Source: Campylorhamphus procurvoides
Taxonomy: Eukaryota > Chordata > Aves > Passeriformes > Dendrocolaptidae
DNA: 64,000 bases
Direction: 5' to 3'
Assembly: GCA_013396655.1 (NCBI GenBank)
Contig: WBMV01006429.1
Coordinates: 1,584,492-1,648,491 of the forward strand
Part shown: piece by piece, positions 23,601-35,600 of the stretch
Layout: every line of letters begins with the position of its first letter
Numbering within the stretch: the stretch's first letter is position 1
Notes under the pieces: model-generated
Database searches by the model: none
What the model saw: only the letters and a program-made list of their open reading frames with translations
Told to the model about the DNA's origin: nothing
Program-made: the position numbers and the translations under genes

Positions 23601-26600
23601 CACTCCTTGTTTTATGATGTGGTGTCTTGGAAGGAGAGCTGCTCCCTGTTTCTTACTAGTTTTTTTTCCCCCACCTGAGAGCAGTTGTTGTGCAGAGAGC
23701 CTGCTTTGTCTAGGACTGCCACAAAACCACAAACAGTATTTCTGGAATGAGCAGGGAAGGTCTAGTCAGTGGCCTGTCTTGGGAATGCTCTGTGTTAAAG
23801 CTGAAGAGCAGAACAGCATTTATTTGGGAGCCATAGAAGTTTTTACATTAGTAATAGATAAGTTCTAAATTAAGCAAAGCTACCAAGTAAAAAGTTTAAA
23901 AAGAACTTTAAGTCTAAGGAGAGCAGTGCAGTGTTTCTTGGTTGAAAGACCTGAAGTAATAAATTAAAGGGAATAGATTGTCTGAAGTGTACTGAAAAGC
24001 ATTAATGGCATTCCTCTAACGAAGCTCACGCTGGTACACCAACAGTTCAGAAGATCTCATTTTTGTGTAAGCTGTAGTATGGGGGTGTTAAATTGTGAAA
24101 TTACATTTTACCACAAAAATAGCAAATTATTTACATGTTATTTATACATAACTCTGGTGCAGTGTAGTCTTGCCACCATTGTTTGTTTTTGCTGACAAGT
24201 CTGGTAGTTTGTTGCCCAACAACTCAGACAGGTTTTTCTTTGTCTCCTTTTAATTCTCTGTGAGGTATTATTGTATGTTTGAAATATTTCCCTTCCTAGA
24301 TTAGTTAGATATGCAGTGGTGCTTCCTAAGTTGTAAGGATCTGGGAGTGACTGATCTGCTGCTGCTGTTTTAAGTTCAAGTGAGGTGGAGGATCCGGCAC
24401 TGCAGCTGAAGGCACAGCAGTTTTTTTGATTCAGCAGAACAATTCCTGTAGCAGAAGCTTCCCCTTGTGACTAATGCAGGCTTGGGATATTTATAGATGT
24501 GCCTATCCACAGCCCTTCTTCACTCCAGCAGGCAGTCACCCAAATACAAAAGTCTTCTGGAATTAAAGTAAAAATTAGAATGAGTCCAGCAGTTTGGTTC
24601 TGACAGCACAGTGGAATGCAGGAACATGTTGGGCAATAAAATGCTTTCCTTGCAAAGGGGAATGCAGCTTTGGAAGCTGTGGGTAGATACACAGTAAATG
24701 GGGAGTTCTTACTATGTTGTGTAGTCAAAATGTTATGTTTTCTATCCAAAATTCATACACTATAATTTCTGGTATTTGCATTGTTGTTCCAGCCTAAGTG
24801 GTGATCTTTGTTGCTCCTGTCCTTGGCCAGGCAGGAGAGGAGAATCAGTGGACCTGGAATACAGGACCTACTATAAACTCTGGTCTGTGGGAGCTTTTAT
24901 GTGCTGCCATACTGCCACTTTCATGGCAGAAAAATAGATGTTCTCTATTTTGGTTTCCCCTTCTAGGTGAGAATGCTGGTATCTAGTTAGGAGACATCTT
25001 GGAGCTAGTTTATTATATTTATAGAGTAATAAGGCATTTCTTCTTTGAAATGTCATTATATTTCTCTTGCTGGTATTTCATGGCAAATTCTTGTAGACTT
25101 AGTTCTGAGACTGAGATGGCAATCTGATTCCAAATAAAATACAAAAAATTAAAGCTCTATTGAATCCTGTAAGAGTATTTTAATCTCTGTAACAGATGCT
25201 TGAAAAACTAAATAAGAACATTATACAGAAACTAAAAGGCACAGTATGAGAGCCAGATTTTTAACAAGTTTTGTTTCTGCCATGTTCACTAGGTATGGGT
25301 TGGGTTTTTTTGGGGTGGGGGTGAGTGTGGAGGTGGTTTGTTGTTTTGATTTGGTTTTTTGTTCAAAAAAATTGAACTTGCATGTAGTTCCTAGTTTATA
25401 TATGTATATGTCTTCAATTACAGGATTCAAAGTACAGCAAATTAGTGGATTTTTGCAAAAGGACTTTAGTTGGCTGTTCTCAGTTTAACAATCCTGCATG
25501 GTGAAGGATTTCTTGCTTTCAAGCAAACAATGTGAACTAAACTTTCATGCTTGTTAAGTTCTAATGCATTGAAATGTCATTGGTTTCAGATTATTATCTA
25601 AAACTAGTTTCAGGTATTGAGTCCACACCAAAATAGCCAACACCAAACAACAACAAAAATAACCCCGAACAAAACAAACAGCAAAGCCAACCAGAACGAC
25701 TTTGTGCCACTGTTCTGATCTGTGATTCATGCCCCTTCCCACCAAGGCAGTAAGAGACAGCACTGCCCTGAGCTCTGAAGTTTTGGACTCTGCCAGTGCT
25801 AACAGAAAACCTGTAGATGAAGTTTTAAAGCCCTTCCAGTTTCTTGCTGGGCTTCAGTAGTAGTTTTGGACATCTTTTATGAAGTCATTCAACTTGGCCC
25901 TGCAGTAAGACCACAGGAGGACTGAGCATCGTTGTCATAAAACCAGTAGGTTTAAAACAGAAATTAAACATATCAAAATTCTTTGTATGCTGTCCATTTT
26001 CTGATGGAAGCCTTGTCACTTGCATGTGACCACATGTTATGTGGTCAGAGGCTACAGTGTTGGGCACATCTTGTTGTCATGGATGGCACCTGGGCTTTGT
26101 CAGCTTGTATTCCTTGCATGAGGAATCCACAGCGAGGCACGTGGTGCTCCTGCCAGCTCAGTGTGTTTATGACCACATTGAGCACTGTCTGTTTTGCTCA
26201 CATGAATAAAATGCAGCTCAGGTGATGTGACGTGGTGGAGGTGCAGCCTGTGGCCCCTCAGTGGCTCTTTGTCAGACTCTGTGTCCTGTCCTGGCCAAAG
26301 GACTGAGTCTTGCCCACATCCCTTGCTTTTCACTGTTCCTGATTGGTGTAAATGCATCAGATTTTGAGGTAATACTTTTAGGCAAAGCTAGATAGCAGTG
26401 ATCTTGGAAGTTCATTTTTAATTGTGAAATTGAGTAGGCTGAGAAAATGGGAATACATTTCTGTATCTGATCTTGTGACAATGAAAATGATTGACTTGGT
26501 GTTACAAATAGAAGTGATTGATTGTGCTAAGGAAACCATGGGCAGTGTACCAGAGAACCACTGTGCCTTACAGGATGGTGATAGATAAGAAAATTAATGC

Positions 26601-29600
26601 TGAAGGGATTTTCTTAGTGAGTAGCAAGCTATGCCTTACTTCATCAGTGTGTTGGGTTTTTTTGAGTTTTGGCAGAAGAGAACAGGTTTTTCTTGCCTTG
26701 AGAACTCTGTTGGAGCAGCTTGATATGTAGATAGCTTGCAGTCTGACTTGCATCTCACATGCACCTTGTTATTTCCCCCCATCCCAAACCAGATTATTTG
26801 GATAAACACAGGCTAACTGGGGAAGAACTTCATCTTTTTTTTCTTTTTGTCAACAATATAGTTTTAGGTGAAAGGAGGATTTTGTCTCGAGCAACTAAAG
26901 TCACAATGTCTCCAGGAATCAGATATCTGAGTGTTATGACTGTTAAAACCCATAGAGATACAAAAGTTCCTATGTGGTTTTATTGACAGAAACAGCCTGT
27001 GATGGATATTAGGGGTCTGTATGTTTTTCTAGACTGCAGTGAGTGTACCTTGCAAACAGGGGTGATTTAGTGTCAGACTGGTTAACTACATATATTGCAA
27101 ATGGTGTAGTGCAGCAGCAAAGACCTTAGTACAGGTTAAAGCCCTGGTTGCCTTGAATTGTCAATATGAATACAGCAGTGACCCAAATAGGTATATATTC
27201 TGTTTTAATACAGCAAATATGAGAATATGTTCACTGTACAAAACTGTCATTGCTTTTATATAAGTTTTCAGCAAGTGTTTTTTCCCCTTAATATTTAGAA
27301 TTAAGGAGGATCCGTTCCCAAACTTTGAGTGATTTGACTCATGATAAGACCTTGGGCAAGTTACTCATCCAATGTGAACTTCAGTTTTCCTGGTGGGAGT
27401 ATTAAGTAAACAGTGAGAAGCTTTCTGAAAGTCAGATTTGTGATTGAATTGAGGCTTCCTTGCTCTCTGTTATTTTGCCTTTTTCCAAAAAAGTAAATTT
27501 CCATTATTCTTTCAAGTCAGTATTTGAAATGTTCACTCAAGATCTGCTACTCCAAGCTGGAGACTTTACATTCAAATTAAGAAATTTCAGGTTCCAACCT
27601 CCTCTACACATTTGTAACTCACTTCATCCTACTTGGTCTTCTGCTGATCTCGCTGCTCTGCTGCTATTTCCATGAGCCATCTAGAAGATCAGTCTCCAGG
27701 GAAGCTGCAGTCTGTCCCACAGATAAAAATAAGACTTCACTGCTACCTATGCAAGCATTAAACAAATAGCAGGGTTTTTTTGCTGTTACCTATGCAAGCA
27801 TTAAACAGATGATGTTCTTTGCTTTTTTCTTTCCCCCAAAGATCAGGTAACTGTAGACTGGTTAAAAAAATAGCAGCAATTAACTGTGAACCAGTCCTTC
27901 TGTCCTTAAATCAAAGAATGCTGTTGCCCAGGCAAGTGTGTAAAATTCTTCTGATAATTTATGCTGGCCCTACATACAACCTCTTGCTTGAATGCTGAGA
28001 CCTTGAGGTTTCCCCTGTTTTTTCTTGGATGAGACAGTTTTCCCCCGGGGTTAGTGGACTGCCTTGTGAAGACTGCAGGTAATACTCAAAGAGCTGTGCT
28101 TGTCTGATGTTTGTTTAACAAGCTGCTTTTCTGCCATCTGAGAGAGCTGTTGTTCAGTGACCCACACCTCAGAGGGGTGGCTTTTGGTGGGGATTCCTCT
28201 TGTGTGTCCTGCTGAGATGTACCAAGGGTCGGGAGCTGATGGGATTTGTCCCTCTTTAAACACACTGTGCTGTCAGAGCAACCTCTCTGCCCTGCAGATT
28301 TGTCTGTTGGTGTAGCATTCCAGCACCAACAAAGCACAACTCCTTTCTCAGAATGCACCCGAGGGAAGGATAAGTTTGTAGTCACCTTTGATGTATGCTT
28401 GAATTGTGCTTTTGGGGTCAATAGAAAGAACTTCCTACTTGGAAGAACGCTGGCAGGAAAGAGAAGTTGAACAAAGGCACCCGGGCTCTGGCTGTAAAAC
28501 TCTTGCTGTAGCCACTGGTCGCTTCTAGGTGGCACCACGAGAAAAAGAATCTGCATTCACCAGCCGTGAGAAGCCAACTTTGGAGCTCCTTGGGGTTCTG
28601 GTGGTCGGAGTGCAGAGAGGAGCAGCTGGCAAATACTTGAGGAGAAAGGAGGAAAGGAATAAACATGTTCTGCTGCAATAGAATTGGCTGAACTCTGGTT
28701 TCCACAAGTGTGAAGCAATGGTCGCTAAGTGACAAATTGGTTTTGCTTTAGTGCCAGAAGTGTGATTGTGTACAAAATTTATATACATAGTTCTTCTCTA
28801 AAAGTTATAATCACAAGAGAATCACTCTTTTTCTCTAAATATTTAAATGTGAGACTGCTTTATAAATATTTAAATGAGAGACTGCTTTATAAAACAGTCT
28901 CACGGAGCAATTATACCATGCGAACATAGGTCAAGTAAAATACAGGGGTTTGTTCCCATCTAAAATTCAGTTCGTAACATTCTTCAGTATTTTTCTCATT
29001 TTGAATAGGAAAACTCATAACATATTCCAGTTCACAGCCATTTCTCAACTTTTTTTACTTGTCAGAGCATGTGGCAGCTTTTAGTTTCGTCTGAAGGAGG
29101 GGGTCTCAATTTGAAGTAGTACATGTTTTTGAAAGTTTTCCCATAGAGATTATAGTGAGGAAGTCATCTCATGTGCTGTCTTGGAAAACAAAACATTATC
29201 AAAGCAAAGCTGTAATCTTGTGGGTGGGTTTTTTTTTCTGAAATGTTTTATTCAGAGCTAGATAACGTTCTGGTCAGAAATAAAAATCCAAATCTTTGGA
29301 ACACATAACTGCATAACTAAAATATGCCTTTTCTTTCAGCAGCTCCATGAGACTGTGAAAAGAAAGCTTGACAGTGCTGCTTCCCCTCAGAATGGAGACC
29401 AGCAGAATGGTTATGGTGATGTATTTTCTGTGTCCAAGAAACTGCGTCGTGATGATGGTCTTGGAGTCAGTGGTTCTTCCAATGGAATGCCCCCTGTGTC
29501 TCCACTCCATCATCTTGACAAGAAATCTGGTAATGGAGATACCTTACAACTAAATGGGAAACATCCCATGGGGCTGGATGGCATCAGCAAGAAGTGTCTT

Positions 29601-32600
29601 CCAGATTCCAGCCTGCAGATGAATGGAGGTGGTGATGCTGATGATTCATTTCCTCTGAGTTTGAACAAAGAGTTGAAGCAGGAGCCCGTAGATGATCTCC
29701 CCTGTATGATTGCTGGAGCAGGGGGTTCTATATCTCAGAATAACTTGATGCCTGATCTTAATCTAAATGAGCAAGAATGGAAGGAACTGATTGAGGAGCT
29801 TAATAGATCAGTGCCCGATGAAGACATGAAGGATCTCTTTAATGATGACTTTGAAGACAAAAAAGATGCAGATTCTTCAAATTCAGCTGCACAGACTCCA
29901 TTGCCACAAGATATTAACATAAAGACTGAGTTTTCCCCAGCACCCTTTGAACAGGAACAGCTGGGATCTCCCCAGGTTAGATCCACTTCTTCAGGTTCAG
30001 CATTTATTGGTGCTGCTTCTGTACCTGTAAGCGCCGCTTCTCCAGCGGTTGGTAGTTCTCAGGCATTGTTCCCACCTTCCAGTCAGGCAATGACTGAAAA
30101 TCCTAATCAGCCCATGATGCAGGCATCAAACCACTCTCAGAACGTTCAGAGGCCTCTCCCCAGTGTGTTGTTACCTGGGAAGGGTCCAGGAAGTGCCAAA
30201 GAAATGTCTTCTGCTCATCAACTTCAGCAGATTGCTGCCAAGCAGAAGAGAGATCAGATGTTGCAGAACCAGCAACAAGCTTCACAAGTCCACCAAACAA
30301 ATCAGATGTCTACGTGGCAACAGTCTGGGCCTTCCCATAGTCCGCTGGCTGTCCCATATACCATGGAAAATCCCACTAGCCCATCGGTTTATCAGCCAGA
30401 CTTCAACAATCAGAAACTCATGATGCCTAATTTGGGAAATAAAAGCTCGCCGAGAGCTGGAGGCAATTACCACGTGAACATTTTGGGTCATCAGCAAAAC
30501 AGCTTGAACCAGAACCCTGTGAATAGTCAAGGCTCTATGCTGGACTATGGGAACACCAAACCTCTCTCCCATTACAAAGCAGAGTGTGAGCAGGGGGTCA
30601 CAGTCCCTGGGCAGAACAAGACCCCCATGCTGGCCTACATCCAGCAGCGCCAGCAGCCAGCGCTGCCCCACGTGGGCGACGACCAAAACGGGATGATCCT
30701 CTTGAAACCCAAGTCTGGAAACATTGCCTACCGACTGCCACACAGTCAGGTGAATGTCCTGGGGTTTGTTACCTTTGTTCAGTAGGATAGGCTGGATAGG
30801 TAAGGCAGGAGTAGAGATTACTTGCTATGGTTTCCAGTGTTTTCCTTGATTTTAAACAAGGAAAATCATAATACCCAGTAAGCTGGGACAAGAATCATGA
30901 AATCCGTTTTCCACTGGGGGCAGTTTTTAATGCTGGGTTCTAAGTCATGTGGCAACGTGTGATTTCCAGCTTAATATACTTTGTGGGCAACAAATTATGT
31001 TGTGCTTCACAGAAACTTCTACTTACAAAGATAAATAGATGCTTTGTAAACTTTTGACTAAAATAACTCCTGTAGAACTGTAGTGTTCTCAAAGAAGCTT
31101 TGATTTCTTTACCTTGTTTTTAGTCCCTACTTGTGTTAGAGTTGGTTTGCTATAAAAAGACCTGCTTTTGAAGAGAGGTGGAAGTGGGGCCTACATTCCT
31201 GATTTCTTGGGTGTTCCCTCAGGCTTTTCAATTCTAAGAATTTGTTATTGGTTAAGTCTCTGGGGACTGGGGAAGCATGGGATAGGAAAGAAATATATCA
31301 TTAAGAATGAATAATAGTAATATTTGTCTACTTGAAGCATATGCTTCAGGTTTTCCTATAAATGAAAATTCCAGATGGTGCTTCTTTGCCTGGTATAAAA
31401 CTGTTACTACAGGTATGCTGCAGGTGAAAATTTATGTAGTGGGTGGAAGTATAAATTCATTGGGATTCTGTAATATGTGCCTGCAATGTGCATACAAGAG
31501 GGCTTGTTGAGAAAAAAAGGTCTTTGTTACCAGGATTAAAGCTCTTCCAGCAAAAACTGTTGGAGATCCAGCTCTAGTCATATGTTCACTCAACAGAAAA
31601 ACTGTGAAAAAGATCTAGTTATTGTGTGATAAAGACCACACCAATGTACTAATAAACATTTGAGATCAATGTGTTGTTCATAAAGTACAAAAAAATGAAT
31701 CTCTTTAGAAGCTGGCAGAAGTAACAGTGTAATAACATTTTGATGGAAGAAGGGTGCAAATGATGCATCTATCCCTCACTGAAAAACATGAGGGTGACCT
31801 TACATCTGCACGGCCACATTTGCACTGAATTTACAGAAATACTGATGAAAGCTGCTGGAGAATTTCTCAAAAGCTTGCACATAGAACAACTCGACACAGC
31901 ATTACTTATATTTGGCTCATGATTTCTTATGAAACTGCAGAGTGAGAACCAACAGCCCAACCCATTAGCTGAATTCTAAACTCGAACAGAGTGTTTATTT
32001 GTGTAATTAGAGATGAGGCTGAACTGTGCTTAAAAATGATGAAAACTGTCAAATTTCAAGTGGATTTGCTGGTGCAAAGAGGGCAATATCAGATCTTGAA
32101 TGATAATCATTCAGTATTAATTTTGCTTATCCCAAGTTCCAGTCTCAAAAAAAAAAGCAGACAATGAAAAATTAATAATATCAGGCTTATCTCTAGTAGT
32201 ACTTCCATCTGTGGAATGTGGTGATGGTTTCATTGATGGAATGAATGTTAAGACCCATTTTGGCCAGTGAAAGCCTTCTCCCCTCCACCTGCAAGAAGTA
32301 AATACTCTGATAGTAAAATAAAGCAACTTTAGGAGGGGTGACAAAAACTTACTGAGTTAAATGTTGAAGATGCAGGATTTAGATAAATACTTTGCATAAT
32401 GAAAGATTGAAATTTAGTGTTTGAAAAGCTGCTACGAAGGTAAACTGAATCTGGTGTGTTTGAAGTGCTGTTTGTAGCTGGCTGAGCACCAGCACGCAGA
32501 GCTATACCCACCTGTCTGAGCTGGAATTTGGGAAGTACTTTGAGACTGAAGTTAAAGCTTCAGACTGTAACTCCAAACTGTCAGTTCTGTCTCTAGCACT

Positions 32601-35600
32601 TTATAGGTGGCTGTTTGGCTGTCTAATTAGTTGAACGTCCATAAGAAGCTTCACAAGTGAAGAAGCCATTGCATTTCTGTAACTCATGCCACTTTTCCTA
32701 TGTTCCTCAGGATCAAAACCCTTCTCCTAACGTCCCTCGTGTCCCTGTTTCTGTGCCGGGCCCCGGTGTGGGTGCCCAGGCTCCAAACGTCTCCATGGCA
32801 GGTAACCACAGCAACCCAGCTTATCTCAGCAATCAGCAGCAGGCAGCAGTGATGAAGCAACACCAAATGCTGATGGACCAGCAGAAGCAGAGAGAGCAGC
32901 AACAAAAGCATCTGCTCATGGAGCAACAGAAGCAGCAATTCCTAATGGAGCAGAGGCAGCAGCATCTGCTGGCAGAACAGGTGAGAGGGGCCAGCAGGCT
33001 GGTTTTTTAATTTGTGCTGATTTGTTTTGGTGCATGAAACAGCATTTGGTGTTTTAGAATCAGAGAATGGTTTGGGTTGGAAGGGACCTTAAAGATCATC
33101 TTGTTCCAAAGCCCCTGCCGTGGCACGGACACCTCCCTTAGACCAGGCTGTTCCAAGCCCCATCCAACCTGGCCTTGAAACACTTCTGGGGATGGGGCAG
33201 CCCCAGCTTCTCTGGGAACCTGTGCCAGGGCCTCCCCACCCTTACAGTAAATAATTTCTTCCTGATATCTAAACTAAATCTAACCTTCCTCCACTTAAGG
33301 CCATTTCCCCTTGTCCTATCACTACCTGCCCTTGTGAAGAGTCCCTCTCTAGCTCTCTTGTAAGACCCCTTTAGGTACTGGAAGGTGCACTAAGGTCTCC
33401 TTCCATCAGCTGTCCATCTGAAGCTTTAAGAAAGAAGGAAATATACAGTCTTTGAACTGAAAATATGTGAAAGCTCATTTTGTGAGGGAAGGTTGCAGTA
33501 CAGTCTGCAGGACTGTGGAGCCGTGGCTGTGCCAAATCCTACCAATGGCTTTTTTATCACCTGGAAACATACATTAAAACTGAGGACTCCCTTGAGGTGA
33601 CAGAAAAGCCCCTTCACTTCTGGAGCCAGTGTAGATAAAACATAGTAATGTGGTTTGACAGTGTTTTACAGAAAATTGTGTTGGTAAAGACATGTTTTTG
33701 ATATTTGGGTTAAAACAATTTGGACTAAAGGAATACTTTGGGGAAATTACATTATCAAAGACTGAAAGATGGAGAATGCCCTGATAATCAATAAAATCAT
33801 ATTTTCTGTACAAGTTCTGTGATCTCTGAACTTAAAATACCTTTTAGTAAACCCTTTAGTCTTTGGTGACTTATATGTTAATATCAAATGTCAAAGATGA
33901 CTAATCACTGCTCTCCCAAAATGTTAACAAACAAGTATTCTTTGAGAGCAGGTGAGGAGAAAGAAAATATGGGGTGTGACCTCCTGCTTGTGCTTTTGCA
34001 TCACTGGTGATTATTAGAGCTCTGTTAGAGCATTTAGAGCTGTGGCCCAGTAGGTTTCCTGAGCTCAGTGATGGACCTAACAGGTGTCAGACCTCTCTGA
34101 AGAGTGGTGCAGTAACAGGGTGGTCAGCAGCCCATCTCAAACATAGTGATGAAATATTATTTTCCCTACCTTTTTGCTTCTTCTTGGCCAGCACATGTTG
34201 CTGCAGTAAATATCAATGTTATGAAAATACTTAATTCATGCCTTTGTTATGGTAATTACAACTAACTTGTGTAGCTTCCACCTTTGTACAGTGATGCTGG
34301 GACTCTGATCCCAGCAAAGGAGCAGCTTTGCTTTGGAACTGAACAGCCTTAGATACTGCATTGGCCACTTTTATTGGCCTCCTGCTGCCCAGTCAAGCTA
34401 GGTCTTGTTAGCATTCTAATTTGATAGTTATTTCTTTGGATACATATGATACTGGGTGCAGTTTTACAGAAAGATGTGTGAATCTGTTGGTCTCCATTTT
34501 GCAGGAGCATTGTAGTTTTCAGGTAGCTTCATTGCCATTCCCTGCCACTCTAAAGCTGTCTTTGCATTTGGTATTCTGCATATTTTTTTATTTTTTTTGT
34601 TCCCCAGCCAGGTTCTGCAGTTCTTGGTTTCTCTCAGAGCTATGGCATCTCTTGTTGGCTCCCGTGGTCAGCCTCTTTCAGGTCTGACTGGTCCTGCAAG
34701 CAGCAGGTCCTCTCTGTCAGGCAGCCTGCCCTCTTCATTCCTCTGCGTGTCTCAACAGCTTCGGAGCTGCAGACATTTGGGGAGGGTGGTAGTGATGTGT
34801 ATCTGCCCTTTGTTACATTGCACCAGCCTCTTCTCTGAGGGCTTCTTGCTTGCATCTTTTACCCCAGTAGTCTTGGAAGGGATTTTGTGCCCTCTTCTGC
34901 ATTCTTTTGGATAAGTAGGTTAGTTGTGCATTGTATCACTGCTTGGTTATCTCAGAATTTCCATCTGGCTGAAGGTACTTGTAGAAGAAGAGCCAGAAAT
35001 ACTGTGCCTGATACAGTTGGCTGTAAAACTGTCAGTATCTGAATGTACTCTTAGTGCATCCACATTCCCCTCAAGACTTTAAATTTCATTTTTCCTGAAA
35101 GTTTCTTAGTAGAAAAGTTGCTTGGTTTATTTTGCAAATGGTTTTATCACAAAATAGGTAGGGGTTGAATGTGCTTTTAAAGAGGCACAGTTATTTCATG
35201 ACATGAGTTGGCTTTGTTTTGGTTGATCGGTGCATTGTTAAGAAAGTAGTTTTAAACAGTGATTACAAAACTTATATGACTTCTGTTATATTGTAAAATA
35301 TATGGACTTAGTTCTGCAGTTTTTCACAATCTAGGAAAACCTGTGGTATGTAAGAATTTGGGGTTTTGTATATTTTTTCTTGTTTGTAAACAAGGACCAG
35401 AAAATATTTACATGTTCACTTTTTACTTTTCTGTGTTACTGTTGATATTTCTGACTTGCACTTTCATTGATTTATAAAGGGAAGTCTAAAATAAATTAAT
35501 TTGGGGATAAAGAGCAAAAAAAAGGCATGTGTGATATTTTGTTTAATACACACTGGCTTTTGCTCTCTTTGTACATGTACCTCTTTCTGTCCTTTAGAGT

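Larger units (their letters stand above)
20639..29339 (+). other. MAML1: MAML1 intron 1 (8.7 kb)
   Basis: The intron begins in the CpG-rich island and becomes AT-rich after ~20,880. It holds two small direct or tandem repeats (27741-27810 and 28838-28903), listed separately. I recognise no gene, CR1 copy or RNA gene. The many short open frames show no family resemblance. Confidence 0.6.
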
